From Vreelandella glaciei (lineage in GTDB: Bacteria; Pseudomonadota; Gammaproteobacteria; Pseudomonadales; Halomonadaceae), in contig NZ_JACCDE010000002.1 in NCBI RefSeq assembly GCF_013415125.1, positions 1 to 64,000 of the forward strand: a DNA stretch of 64,000 bases, read 5' to 3'. Under the pieces are notes generated by a model. It searched no databases, was not told where the DNA came from, and saw only the letters and a list, made by a program, of their open reading frames with translations. The position numbers were made by a program, and so were the translations under genes. Below, one piece after another: positions 19,918 to 29,421 of the stretch. Positions within the stretch are counted from its first letter, which is position 1. The number at the start of each line of letters is the position of its first letter.

Positions 19918-22116
19918 TTAGCGGTGGCTGTGATCTTCATTGCCGCTTCCCACCAATCGATTAGCGGCTTCGCCCAGCGGGGCCAATTGCTCGGTAATAA
20001 AACGTAGCTGGCTCTGGATAGGTCGGTAGAGGGTGACCGCTTGTTTGTCTGCTGCTACCGCATTCTGCTCTTCTAACTGGGCTAACAGTTCAGCGGCTTG
20101 ATCCGTTAGCGCCTCAACCGGCTGGCGCTGGCGTAATCGTTCCGCAATCTGACCCAACAGCTCACCGATACGTTTTGCTACCGGCACCAGTGTGGCGTCG
20201 TCTTCATCGTCTGCTAACTGGTGGCGGTGGGCGCCTAGCGCTGAAAGGTGGCTGAGCAGGGTATTGGAGAGTACTAAAAAGCGTAGGCCGTTGTCCGCGT
20301 CCAATTTCCGGTAGTGCCCCGGTTCATGGAGCATATTGGTGAGCAGGGTGGAGAGCGCTGCATCGGCGTTATGGGCATTGCGCCGGGCTAGGCGATAGGC
20401 CAAGTCATCTTGCTTGCCCTCCTCGTACTGGTGGATGATCTCGTCCAGATAGCGGCGGTGATTGGTTAGCGCGTTGGCGGCCTCCCGGTAAAGCCTGCGC
20501 CCCTGCCAGTCGGGCAGGATAAAAAACACCGCCAAGCCCGCAATCAGCGAGCCCAGCAGGGTATCGAGTAGGCGCGGCAGGATTAGGTTATAGCCGTCGC
20601 CCACTTGGTTGAAGCTGCACAGCACCAGCAGGGTGATGGACGCCGTGGCGATCACGTAGTGTTTTTCGCGGTTGGCGAAAAACGAAACCCCGGCGGCCAC
20701 GGCGATTATGCTTTGCACTAGCGGATGCGGAAAGAGGCTGATCGACGCCCAGCCCACCACCAGGCCTAATACCGTGCCAATAATCCGCTGTGACAAAAAT
20801 CGTCGCGTGGTAGCAAAGTTGGGCCGACAGACAAACAGCGTGGTGAGCAGAATCCAAAAGCCCTGTTCGGGGTCGATCCACTGCATCAGCCCATAGCCGG
20901 TCGTGAGGGCAATGGAGAGCCGCACTGCATGGCGAAAAGTGGGGGAGCCGAGAGTAAAGTTTAGGCGCACCCGCTTCCACGCTTCCAATACGCTGGAGGG
21001 CGAGCGGTCATACAGTGAGCTATCGCGACGATCATCGCTGACACCAGGGTTATGGGCACTGGCGAGCTGATTTTCCAGGGTGGCCAGATTCTCTGCTAGC
21101 GCACTTAATGGATAGAGCAGCGGGCGCCACTCGGGCTTACCTCGGTCGCGTAAGTTCTCAATGGAAGCGTGTAAATCGGCCAGCGCCTCTTCGCTCTGCT
21201 GGTGGTCGAACGGCCTATTGAGTAGCAGCGATTTGGCCAACTGACGGCATGAGCGACCCTGCTGATCCAGCAGCCGCTGACAGCGAAACAGTACATCGTG
21301 GTGGAAGAATGCTTTGCTGAGCGCGCTGTAGGGGTAGTGGGTGGAGCTGGCGCGTTCGTGAATATCCTGGGCGATAAAGTAGATGCGCAGGTAGCGGTTG
21401 AGTTTTTGGTCGCCGCGCTGGCCCTCTAAGCGTCTGAAAATCATCTCTTTAGCTTGGTTGAGCGCATCGACGACTTTGCCGTTCTGGCGCGCCAAAGCCA
21501 CCCGGCGGGCTTCCACATCCACACCGCGTACCGGTTCAAACAGCGCTGATTTGAGTATCAGAAACTCGCCCAGCGCTTTGTACACCCGCGCCATGCTCTG
21601 TTTGACCGGCTGGCGCGAAAACAGCGCGCACCACACTACCGAGATTAACCCATACCACACCGCACCCGCCAATAGCAGCAGTTGGCGTACCGCCACGTCT
21701 TCATCGACCCCGCCGTGCTGCTCGATATTGATCATCGAGTAGATCGACAGTATTAGCGTGCCGGAAGCGATGGTGGCATACCGTTGACCGATAGCGCCGA
21801 GCATAATCAGGGTAAAGGTCGAAAGCCCTAGCCCCACAACAAACAGCCACGGCCAGGGAAACAGCCACTGCACGATAAATGACGCCGAGGTAAAACACAC
21901 CAGCGTTACCAGCAACGCTTGAAAACGGCCTTGCCAACTATCGTCAGTTTCAGACAGCGCGCAGGCGATAATGCCCAGAAAAAGCGGAATGACCAGCGCC
22001 ACATCGCCCATTAAGCCGCTAAATAGCAACGCACCGCTGAACGCTATAAAAACGCGCAGGCTGTAGGCGAATTTATCCAGGGTCCAAAGGCGCCGTAGCG
22101 GCAACGTTATGGGCAT
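19918..22116 (-). CDS. yccS: YccS/FUSC family inner-membrane protein
   Basis: A 732-residue membrane protein with two blocks of hydrophobic helices: one near residues 15-170, and a second near 395-520 containing RLSIALTTGYGLMQWIDPEQGFWILLTTLFV. They are separated and followed by cytoplasmic helical regions. This is the YccS/YhfK organisation of the fusaric-acid-resistance superfamily, thought to move organic acids out of the cell. Residues 524-530 (FILPDWQ) match YccS. The physiological substrate is unknown. Confidence 0.85.
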   Translation of the reverse strand: MPITLPLRRLWTLDKFAYSLRVFIAFSGALLFSGLMGDVALVIPLFLGIIACALSETDDSWQGRFQALLVTLVCFTSASFIVQWLFPWPWLFVVGLGLSTFTLIMLGAIGQRYATIASGTLILSIYSMINIEQHGGVDEDVAVRQLLLLAGAVWYGLISVVWCALFSRQPVKQSMARVYKALGEFLILKSALFEPVRGVDVEARRVALARQNGKVVDALNQAKEMIFRRLEGQRGDQKLNRYLRIYFIAQDIHERASSTHYPYSALSKAFFHHDVLFRCQRLLDQQGRSCRQLAKSLLLNRPFDHQQSEEALADLHASIENLRDRGKPEWRPLLYPLSALAENLATLENQLASAHNPGVSDDRRDSSLYDRSPSSVLEAWKRVRLNFTLGSPTFRHAVRLSIALTTGYGLMQWIDPEQGFWILLTTLFVCRPNFATTRRFLSQRIIGTVLGLVVGWASISLFPHPLVQSIIAVAAGVSFFANREKHYVIATASITLLVLCSFNQVGDGYNLILPRLLDTLLGSLIAGLAVFFILPDWQGRRLYREAANALTNHRRYLDEIIHQYEEGKQDDLAYRLARRNAHNADAALSTLLTNMLHEPGHYRKLDADNGLRFLVLSNTLLSHLSALGAHRHQLADDEDDATLVPVAKRIGELLGQIAERLRQRQPVEALTDQAAELLAQLEEQNAVAADKQAVTLYRPIQSQLRFITEQLAPLGEAANRLVGSGNEDHSHR

Positions 22117-22287
22117 AAAGGCTCTTATCGATGGTTATTAGACTTTAGTATAAATGCGTAGGCGTTGGATGTCGCTACTCTGCACTCAACGTTTGGGTGT
22201 TCTAAAAAATAGCGCACTAAAGCCCTATGATTGAAACAGTAACCTTTCGATACTCGGAGTGACTCTAAAAAAAACAGGGACACTCCT

Positions 22288-23106
22288 ATGGATCTCAAGC
22301 TACTGCTGGACTGGCGTCTACATCTTACGGTGATAGTGACGTCGATGTTTGCCGAGTGGGTCGGCATCGTACGCATCCCCCTCGGGCCTGGAACACTGCT
22401 GTTACTACCGCTGCTCTATGCTTTTATCATTGGCGTACTGTTCAATCCTCATCTTTTCTCGGCAATGGGCAAGGTCATTCCCAAGCCAGTTAGCAATGCG
22501 GCTGGCCCGATTATTCTCATCGCCATCCTGCCATTTATCGCCAAGTTCGGTTCTACCATTGGCCCTGCGATCGAGCAGATTATCGCTGCCGGCCCCGCGC
22601 TGATTCTCCAGGAACTGGGTAATCTCGGTACCATGCTGATAGCGCTACCCTTTGCCGTATTAGTTCTCAAGATGGGCCGTGAAGCGATCGGTGCCACCTA
22701 CTCTATCGCCCGCGAACCCAATATTGCCATTATTTCAGACCGCTACGGCCTCAGAAGCCCTGAAGGCATCGGCATCATGGGCGTGTACGTAGTAGGCACC
22801 ATGTTCGGTACGCTCTACTTCGCCTTAATGGCGGGCTATATCGCCTCGCTGGATATTCTCGATATTCGTGCCTTGGCCATGGCCTGCGGGGTGGGCAGTG
22901 GCAGTATGGTGGCGGCGTGTTCGGCCGCATTAGCTGAAGCGGTACCCGCATCCAAAGACGAACTACTCGCCTTTGCCGGGGCAAGCAACCTGCTTACTTA
23001 CGCCACCGGTCTGTATATATCGCTATTTATCGCGCTACCGATCACCGAGTGGATGTACAAGCGCTTAAAAGGCTCGCGCCAGGAGGTTAGCCATGAAAAC
23101 TCATGA
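22288..23106 (+). CDS. DUF3100 family membrane protein, putative transporter subunit
   Basis: A 272-residue integral membrane protein with about 7-8 hydrophobic segments, which I recognise as DUF3100. GVGSGSMVAACSAALAEAVPA in the C-terminal half looks like a transport-site glycine/serine-rich helix. AGGGA at 22276-22280 precedes ATG 22288. It overlaps the next membrane gene by 14 bases, and an M20 amidohydrolase follows, so the pair probably imports an amide or N-acyl substrate of that enzyme. That role is inferred from position only. Confidence 0.75.
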   Translation: MDLKLLLDWRLHLTVIVTSMFAEWVGIVRIPLGPGTLLLLPLLYAFIIGVLFNPHLFSAMGKVIPKPVSNAAGPIILIAILPFIAKFGSTIGPAIEQIIAAGPALILQELGNLGTMLIALPFAVLVLKMGREAIGATYSIAREPNIAIISDRYGLRSPEGIGIMGVYVVGTMFGTLYFALMAGYIASLDILDIRALAMACGVGSGSMVAACSAALAEAVPASKDELLAFAGASNLLTYATGLYISLFIALPITEWMYKRLKGSRQEVSHENS

Positions 23107-23587
23107 GAGCCCAATCGATCAGTTCGATGCTGAGGCGTTAAAAGAGCTACGTCCCGAAAACCAGCTAGGCAAAACCGCGTTGGTACTGGCAGCCGTGTGT
23201 GTGGCGGCATGGTTTAGCAATATCGTCAACGGTTCGCCTTTATTAGATGCGCTGCCCGGCATGTTGATTCTGTATGTCATGGTCATTATCGGCTTGGTCA
23301 TCGGGCGCATATGCCCCTTTTACCTGCCCAGTGTGGCCTGGGTATCGCTGATCAGTATTATCGCGACGCTGCCATTCTTCCCGGGTAATGGGTGGATCAT
23401 CGCACGGCTGGCCGAGGTGGATTTCCTGGCAGTGGTCACGCCGGTATTGGCCTACGCAGGGCTGGCGCTTACCGGGCGTGAGTTTGCCATGTTCAAGCAA
23501 ACCGGCTGGAAGCTGGTGATTGTGGCCCTGCTGGTATTCACCGGCACCTTTATCGGCTCTGCCGTTGTCGCTCACGTGATGCTTTAA
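23093..23587 (+). CDS. Small membrane protein paired with the DUF3100 protein
   Basis: A 164-residue protein with a hydrophilic N-terminus (about 24 residues) and four to five hydrophobic segments from residue 28 to the end. No named domain is recognised. It starts 14 bases inside the DUF3100 gene, with CAGGAGG at 23081-23087 as ribosome-binding site, and ends 9 bases before the M20 gene. The arrangement suggests a two-component membrane transporter. Confidence 0.7.
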   Translation: MKTHESPIDQFDAEALKELRPENQLGKTALVLAAVCVAAWFSNIVNGSPLLDALPGMLILYVMVIIGLVIGRICPFYLPSVAWVSLISIIATLPFFPGNGWIIARLAEVDFLAVVTPVLAYAGLALTGREFAMFKQTGWKLVIVALLVFTGTFIGSAVVAHVML

Positions 23588-23596
23588 GGATAGACG

Positions 23597-24754
23597 ATGA
23601 CTGCTTCAGTAGACTTACCGGATAGTGCAGAACTAAAAGCGTGGCGCCATGATTTTCATCAGCACCCGGAAACGGCGTTTGAGGAGCACCGCACCAGTGC
23701 GCGTATTGCCGAGCTGCTGACTGAGTGGGGCTTTGAGGTAACCTCCGGGATTGCCGGAACGGGTGTGGTAGCCGCTCTGGATGGTCAACAGGGTGAAGGC
23801 AAAACCATCGGCCTACGGGCCGATATCGACGCTTTAGATATACGAGAAGAGACTGCGCTTGCCTACGCGTCGCAAACGCCGGGCAAGATGCACGCCTGCG
23901 GCCACGATGGCCACACGACCATGCTATTGGGCGCCGCCTGGGCGCTAAAGCAGCAGCCGGATTTCAAAGGCCGGGTGGTGTTTATCTTTCAGCCCGCCGA
24001 AGAGAGCGCAGGCGGTGGACGCGTCATGGTCGAAGAGGGGTTGTTTGAGCGCTTCCCTATGGATGCCGTGTACGGCCTGCACAACTGGCCGGGTCTGCCC
24101 GTAGGCGTCGCAGCGGTGCACGATACCGACGTCATGGCTGCCTTCGACATCTTTAGCCTGATGCTGACTGGCAAGGGCTGCCATGCGGCGATGCCCCATT
24201 TAGGTACGGATACGGTGTTGGCGAGCTGCCAACTGATCAGCCAACTGCAAGGGCTGGTGAGTCGTGAAACGCCGCCGGACAAATCTGCCGTGCTGAGTAT
24301 TACCAGCATTAACGCGGGGGATACCTTCAATGTGATTCCCGAACAGGTGGCGCTTCGTGGCACGCTGCGCTGTTTTGATATGGCGCTTAAAGAGCACCTG
24401 GAGGCACGCTTTAAGCAGGCGATTGCCAGCTTGGCGGAGTTCCACGGCTTAACCGTTGAGCTGGATTACCAGCGCTGCTATCCCGCCACGATCAATACCC
24501 CTGAACACGCCCAGCACTGCGCCTCGGTGCTGGAAAACTTACTTGGCAGCGACAATGTGATTCGCAACCCGCCGCCAAGCATGGCCTCTGAGGATTTCTC
24601 GTTCCTGTTGGCCGAGCGCCCAGGGGCCTATATCTGGATGGGCAATGGCGAGGATTCCGCTTCGCTGCATAACCCACGCTATGACTTTAACGACGCCTTG
24701 CTGCCGATGGGTGTGCGCTACTGGGTGGAGCTGGTAAGGGCGCTTCTCGTCTAA
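23597..24754 (+). CDS. M20 family amidohydrolase
   Basis: A 385-residue metal-dependent aminoacylase/carboxypeptidase of the M20D type (hippurate hydrolase/IAA-amino acid hydrolase). Metal-site motifs are visible: MHACGHDGHTTMLL near residues 100-113 and PAEESAGGGRVMVEEGLF near 135-152. HNWPGLPVG follows, and MASEDFSFL near 331 carries the last ligand region. It hydrolyses an N-acyl amino acid or similar amide in the cytoplasm. It is the last gene of the DUF3100 cluster. Confidence 0.9.
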   Translation: MTASVDLPDSAELKAWRHDFHQHPETAFEEHRTSARIAELLTEWGFEVTSGIAGTGVVAALDGQQGEGKTIGLRADIDALDIREETALAYASQTPGKMHACGHDGHTTMLLGAAWALKQQPDFKGRVVFIFQPAEESAGGGRVMVEEGLFERFPMDAVYGLHNWPGLPVGVAAVHDTDVMAAFDIFSLMLTGKGCHAAMPHLGTDTVLASCQLISQLQGLVSRETPPDKSAVLSITSINAGDTFNVIPEQVALRGTLRCFDMALKEHLEARFKQAIASLAEFHGLTVELDYQRCYPATINTPEHAQHCASVLENLLGSDNVIRNPPPSMASEDFSFLLAERPGAYIWMGNGEDSASLHNPRYDFNDALLPMGVRYWVELVRALLV

Positions 24755-24887
24755 ACCCAGGGTTAAGTCTCTTTAAGAACTAACGTTACACGCTCTCTGA
24801 TGCCCACTGGGTAGGGGAGCGTCTACGCCAAATATCCATACCAAGCATAGCGTCTCGTTATCAAAAGGGCGCTTAGGGAGTTTTAGG

Positions 24888-25793
24888 ATGTCTTTAATAG
24901 CTGAGCCTTTAACCATTACCGTCATTGGGCTGGGTCAGATGGGTGGCAATATGGCGCTCACCCTCAAAGCAGCAGGGTTTGAAGTAACGGGTAGCGATGT
25001 ATTTGAGCAAGCGCGGTCGCGCCTTGCTGCTCAAGGGTTAACCGTTGTGGTTCCCGAAGAACTACCCGCAAGCGACGTTTACCTGCTGTCGCTGCCCACC
25101 TCTGCCCATGTGCGTGAAGTGATTGAGCAATCTCCAGGCCTGCTTAACCTTGCGCCGAAAGGTAGCGTGATTGTTGATACCTCCACCAGCGCCCCCGCCG
25201 TGACGCGTGAATTGGCTAAAAAAGTAACCGCAGCGGGCCTTCTATGGTTGGATGCTCCGGTTAGCGGCGGCCCGAAAGGCGCTGCCAGCGGCAAGTTGGG
25301 GATGTTGTTGGGAGGCGATGAACGCACTATCGAACGGGTATTGCCGATGCTGGAAGCGATGTCGGCCAAGCGCACCCATGTGGGCGGCCCGGGCAGCGGC
25401 CATGTGGTCAAACTTGCCAATAATTACCTGTGTGCCGCGCACTTGTTAACCACCGCCGAAGCCGTGGCGATGGCAGCCAAAGCGGGCGTTGCCCCCGCCG
25501 CCTGCTTGGCGGGCCTTAATAGCGGCTCAGGGCGCAGCGCGGTTAGCGAGGTGAACTTCCCGGAGTGGGTGCTGAGCGAGCGCTTCGATTCTGGCTTTAC
25601 CTCCGGTTTGATGCGTAAAGACCTGCGTCTGGCGCGGGATGCCGCTGAGCAACTCGGTATCCCCTTGCCGTTGCTACAAGCTGTTGTTGATGCTTGGCAT
25701 GCGAACCCCGAACAGCCAGCTGATAGCGACGACTTTAACCATATCACCACGCCGATATTAGCGCGTGGCAGCCAAGCGGAGGGCAGCCAATGA
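24888..25793 (+). CDS. NAD(P)-dependent beta-hydroxyacid dehydrogenase
   Basis: A 301-residue member of the 3-hydroxyisobutyrate/tartronate semialdehyde reductase family. The Rossmann motif VIGLGQMGGNMALTLKAAGF is at about residues 12-31. The substrate signature LDAPVSGGPKGAASGKLG is near 120-137, and the catalytic lysine is in GSGHVVKLANNYLC near 170. The stop overlaps the next gene's start (ATGA at 25790), so both form an operon that oxidises a hydroxyacid and then an aldehyde. The actual substrate is unknown. Confidence 0.9.
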   Translation: MSLIAEPLTITVIGLGQMGGNMALTLKAAGFEVTGSDVFEQARSRLAAQGLTVVVPEELPASDVYLLSLPTSAHVREVIEQSPGLLNLAPKGSVIVDTSTSAPAVTRELAKKVTAAGLLWLDAPVSGGPKGAASGKLGMLLGGDERTIERVLPMLEAMSAKRTHVGGPGSGHVVKLANNYLCAAHLLTTAEAVAMAAKAGVAPAACLAGLNSGSGRSAVSEVNFPEWVLSERFDSGFTSGLMRKDLRLARDAAEQLGIPLPLLQAVVDAWHANPEQPADSDDFNHITTPILARGSQAEGSQ

Positions 25794-27355
25794 ACTCACT
25801 TAGCCAATATGCCTGTGACCATCTTGCTGAACTGCTTAAAGGTTTCGGCTTAGCCGCTGCCACGCCGCTAAGCAACTGGATTGATGGGGCATTAGTCGCA
25901 GGGGAGGGTGAGGAAATCACCCTGATCAATTCGGCCACCGGCGAAGCCCTGGTGAGCTATTGTGATGCGGGCACGGCGTTGATTGAGCGTGCTACTCAAG
26001 CGGCTACGCGTGGGCAACGTGAATGGATGGCGCTCACCGCCAGCGAGCGTGGACGGCGCATGAATGCTGCAATACGCGGGCTGGAGGGCCATGAAGAGGC
26101 GCTGGCGCAGCTAGAAAGCGTCGTTGCCGGTAAGCCGATTCGCGACTGCCGCGCTGAAGTAGGCAAAGTGCGGGAAATGTTTGAGTACTACGCGGGCTGG
26201 TGCGACAAGCAGCACGGCGAAGTGATTCCAGTGCCTACCTCGCACCTTAACTATGTACGTCATGTGCCCTATGGCGTGGTGGGGCAAATTACCCCCTGGA
26301 ACGCCCCGATGTTCACCTGCGCATGGCAACTGGCCCCGGCGATTGCAGCGGGCAACGGCGTAGTACTGAAGCCTTCCGAACTGACGCCCTTCTCATCGGT
26401 GGTAATTGCCCAACTGCTCGAATGCTCTGGAAAGTTCGGTCAGGGGCTTCCTAAAGGGTTAATAAATATCGTCAATGGGCTGGGCAAGTCGACTGGCGCA
26501 GCGCTGACCGACCACCCCACTATCAGCAAGCTGGTATTCGTGGGCTCTCCCCAGAGTGGCCGCATGATTGCTGAAGCCGGCGCACGCCGATTGGTGCCCA
26601 GCGTGTTAGAACTGGGGGGCAAATCTGCCAATATCGTCTTTGCCGATGCCAAGCTGGACGAAGCCGTCGCCGGTGCCCAAGCGGCGATTTTTGCCGCCGC
26701 AGGGCAGAGCTGTGTGGCGGGCTCACGGCTGTTGATTGAGCGTTCGGTGTTTGAGCAGGTCACCAGCCGTTTGGCCCGGGCCGCGGAACAGATTGCGGTC
26801 GGCCTTCCCAGCGATGAAGCGACGCGCATGGGGCCTTTGCAGAATCGCCGACAATTTGAGCAGGTCACCCGGATGATTGAGGCCGCCGAAGCGGCAGGCG
26901 CGAGAGTGTTAACGGGTGGCAAGCGTCCCGAAGGACTGCCAGACGAGGCCCACGGCTATTTTATCGCCCCTACCGTGCTGGTCGAGGTCACGCCGGATAT
27001 GGAGATCGCTCAGCAAGAGGTTTTCGGCCCGGTGCTGATCGCCATGGCCTTTAATGACGAAGCCGAAGCCATTCAGCTCGCCAACGAAACCCGTTTTGGA
27101 CTGGCCGGCGCCGTTTGGAGCCAGGATGTGGCGCGGGCACATCGTGTCGCTGGCCAGTTACGGGCGGGAACGGTGTGGATCAATAGCTATAAGGCGATCA
27201 GCGTGATGTCACCGTTTGGTGGCTTTGGCGATAGCGGCTTTGGCCGCTCTAGCGGTTTGGACGGCCTGCGCGAATACACGGTGCCGCAAAGCGTCTGGGT
27301 GGAAACGGCACCGGAAGCCAGCGTGGCATTTGGCTACGGCAGCGGCGTTGGTTGA
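25790..27355 (+). CDS. Aldehyde dehydrogenase family protein
   Basis: A 521-residue NAD(P)-dependent aldehyde dehydrogenase. The ITPWNAPMFTCAWQLAPAIA segment, the general base glutamate in LELGGKSANIVF near 276, and the catalytic cysteine in AAGQSCVAGSRL near 311 are intact. QQEVFGPVL and the C-terminal INSYKAISVMSPFGGFGDSG complete the fold. It is a little longer than usual because of a 30-residue N-terminal extension. It is translationally coupled to the hydroxyacid dehydrogenase. Confidence 0.93.
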   Translation: MNSLSQYACDHLAELLKGFGLAAATPLSNWIDGALVAGEGEEITLINSATGEALVSYCDAGTALIERATQAATRGQREWMALTASERGRRMNAAIRGLEGHEEALAQLESVVAGKPIRDCRAEVGKVREMFEYYAGWCDKQHGEVIPVPTSHLNYVRHVPYGVVGQITPWNAPMFTCAWQLAPAIAAGNGVVLKPSELTPFSSVVIAQLLECSGKFGQGLPKGLINIVNGLGKSTGAALTDHPTISKLVFVGSPQSGRMIAEAGARRLVPSVLELGGKSANIVFADAKLDEAVAGAQAAIFAAAGQSCVAGSRLLIERSVFEQVTSRLARAAEQIAVGLPSDEATRMGPLQNRRQFEQVTRMIEAAEAAGARVLTGGKRPEGLPDEAHGYFIAPTVLVEVTPDMEIAQQEVFGPVLIAMAFNDEAEAIQLANETRFGLAGAVWSQDVARAHRVAGQLRAGTVWINSYKAISVMSPFGGFGDSGFGRSSGLDGLREYTVPQSVWVETAPEASVAFGYGSGVG

Positions 27356-27430
27356 TTGTCCCATGGGACCTGAGGATATTGTTCTAACTTGCTGGGGCGC
27401 TTCGCTCCAGCAGCGTGAGGAGTTACTGCA

Positions 27431-28306
27431 ATGAGCTTTGGCATTGATCACCCCTTAGTCGCGGTAGCCGATTTAGATGTGGCCGCCGAGCGCGCGGCCG
27501 CATTGGGTTTTACCCTCAATCCGCGCCACAGCCACCCCTGGGGTACCGATAATCACCTGCTGTTTTTACACAATAATTTCATTGAATTGATTGGCATTGC
27601 ACATCCAGAGCTAACGGATTATCGGGATAGCAATGGCTTTCAATTTGCCAAATTGGTGGAAGATCGCTTAGCCATTGGCGAGGGGATCGCCATGGTGGCA
27701 TTAGAAAGTGAAGCAATGTCGACGGATCATGCGCTGTTGACTGCGCGTGGTTTTGAAGGCCATTTGCCTATTGAGTTTCGCCGACTGGCACATCTTGCCA
27801 GTGGTGATGTAGAAGTGGGCGTAGCGTTAAATATCCTCCATGACCCTCAGCAGCCTTTCCTTACCCAGTTCTTGTGCCAGCAATTGCGTCCTGAGCTGTT
27901 TCGCACAGACCCGACCCTTGAGCGGCACGCTAATACGGCGACGTCTATTACCGATATTTGGTATGTGTCAGATAGCCCTGCTCGAGACTTGGAGCAGTTT
28001 CGTCGTATCCATGGCGATGAAGCGATTCAAACGCAAACAGGAGGCTTTAAAATCCACACCGATAAAGGGGTTTGCCACTTATTAAGCGACTGGGCAATAG
28101 GCGAGCGCTTTGAAATGTTGGCAGGGCTCCCGTCAGTGCCCGCCAGAGCGGTGGCGTTAACACTGGCCTGTGATGATATTGCCGTGGCGATTAATCACTG
28201 GCAGAAGCGCTCGCTACCTTTTGTACCACTGAACGCCCATCAGGCCGATATACCGCCTGAAGTGTTAGGCGGAACGGTGCTGCGTTTTTCTCAAATCACG
28301 GTGTGA
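27431..28306 (+). CDS. VOC (glyoxalase-like) family protein
   Basis: A 291-residue protein with an N-terminal glyoxalase-like fold starting FGIDHPLVAVADLDVAAERAAALGF. Conserved features are HPWGTDNHLLFLHNNFIELIGI and a second half-module with SITDIWYVSDSPARDLEQF. Members bind a divalent metal, and many act as lyases or dioxygenases. The substrate is unknown. GTGAGGAG at 27414-27421 precedes the ATG. It lies 75 bases after the aldehyde dehydrogenase and probably shares its transcript. Confidence 0.8.
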   Translation: MSFGIDHPLVAVADLDVAAERAAALGFTLNPRHSHPWGTDNHLLFLHNNFIELIGIAHPELTDYRDSNGFQFAKLVEDRLAIGEGIAMVALESEAMSTDHALLTARGFEGHLPIEFRRLAHLASGDVEVGVALNILHDPQQPFLTQFLCQQLRPELFRTDPTLERHANTATSITDIWYVSDSPARDLEQFRRIHGDEAIQTQTGGFKIHTDKGVCHLLSDWAIGERFEMLAGLPSVPARAVALTLACDDIAVAINHWQKRSLPFVPLNAHQADIPPEVLGGTVLRFSQITV

Positions 28307-28307
28307 G

Positions 28308-28424
28308 AATACTTTTCTGGGTGCAAACGCCGTTGTGCTCGGCAATATTGAAATTGGTGAGGGCTCGCGAATCGGTGCTGGCGCCATTGTCACAAAAAGC
28401 GTAACCGCTGGAGCGACTGGTGGG
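28308..28424 (+). pseudogene. Remnant of a hexapeptide acyltransferase (CysE-like C-terminus)
   Basis: Starting just after the VOC stop, the frame at 28308 reads TFLGANAVVLGNIEIGEGS, then RIGAGAIVTKSV. This is the last coil and loop of a left-handed beta-helix (hexapeptide repeat) acyltransferase, as in serine acetyltransferase. There is no start codon or upstream two-thirds of the gene. Only about 40 codons remain, before the convergent LysR gene. It is a gene relic and should not be translated into a functional protein. Confidence 0.7.
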
Positions 28425-28442
28425 ACTGCCTGCGACTGCGCG

Positions 28443-29357
28443 CTAATTCACATCGCGAAACGCTTGCATCCAGCGCTGCAGGTGGCGTAGGAGCAGAATG
28501 CTGGCCTTGGGCTGTTGCCTTCCTACCCGCGTGACCATGTGGGCCTGGGAGCGCTGAAACAGCGGATTATCTACCGGACGCGCCACTAGCGTGCCAGCTT
28601 CCAAATCGTGCGCAACAGCAAAGTCAGGCAGCAGGGTGATACCCATGCCGCTGCGCACATATTGTGCTAATACCACCATTGAATTGGTATTCATTGCCAT
28701 GCGCGGGACTATGCGTGACTGCTGAAATGCTTGGTCGACCATTTGACGTACCCCATGGGTGGTGTCCCACATGGCCATCGGCTGATCGCTAAGCTGGGTC
28801 AGTGTGATCGGTGACGTCTGTCTGGTCAAAGGGTGGTTGGGCGGCAGAATAGCCATGAGTGGCTGAGGGGTAGATGACCAAAAACGCAGCTGGGGATGGG
28901 TACGCTCATGGAACATCAAGCCGATATGGCTATGATCGCCGACAATGGCATCAATAATGCCCGAGGTGCCTGCCGTATGGATATCGAGTTGGATACCCGC
29001 ATAAAGCTGGATAAATTCGTGCAGCGGCGACGCTACTAGGTCACTGACAAATCCTTCACCGACGGTGAGCGATATCTTGCCGGTTTCCATGCGCTGGTAG
29101 GCTTCAAGTGACGCGATAAAGCCTTCGTCCAGTGCGCCGCGACGTTCGCAGTACTCAAGCAGCATTTCTCCTACGGGGGTGGGTGAAATGCCGTCGCGCT
29201 GACGCTCCATGAGGGTGGCTCCCAAGGCTTCCTCCAGCAGCGAAATTTGCCTGCTGACCGCCGAGGGAGCAATGTCCAGACGCGCCGCAGCACGGCGCAC
29301 TGAACCAGACTCCAGGGTAACGCGGAAGTACACTAAGCGTTGATGAGGTATGTCCAT
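28443..29357 (-). CDS. LysR-type transcriptional regulator
   Basis: A 304-residue LysR regulator with an N-terminal winged HTH at about 5-62 (GSVRRAAARLDIAPSAVSRQISLLEEALG) and a C-terminal effector domain. It converges on the VOC/acyltransferase-remnant region and is not divergent from any gene, so its target is unclear. The upstream dehydrogenase operon at 24888-28306 is a possible target by proximity only. Confidence 0.9.
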   Translation of the reverse strand: MDIPHQRLVYFRVTLESGSVRRAAARLDIAPSAVSRQISLLEEALGATLMERQRDGISPTPVGEMLLEYCERRGALDEGFIASLEAYQRMETGKISLTVGEGFVSDLVASPLHEFIQLYAGIQLDIHTAGTSGIIDAIVGDHSHIGLMFHERTHPQLRFWSSTPQPLMAILPPNHPLTRQTSPITLTQLSDQPMAMWDTTHGVRQMVDQAFQQSRIVPRMAMNTNSMVVLAQYVRSGMGITLLPDFAVAHDLEAGTLVARPVDNPLFQRSQAHMVTRVGRQQPKASILLLRHLQRWMQAFRDVN

Positions 29358-29421
29358 CGGTAGCTGTTATACCTCTGCCTGGTTTACCCTTTGCTGATCG
29401 CTCAATACTGCAAATACTGGG

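Noticed and set aside
22256-22286. GGAGTG/CACTCC inverted repeat as a regulatory hairpin before the DUF3100 gene
   Set aside because: Six-base arms around a 19-base A-rich loop; too weak to call.
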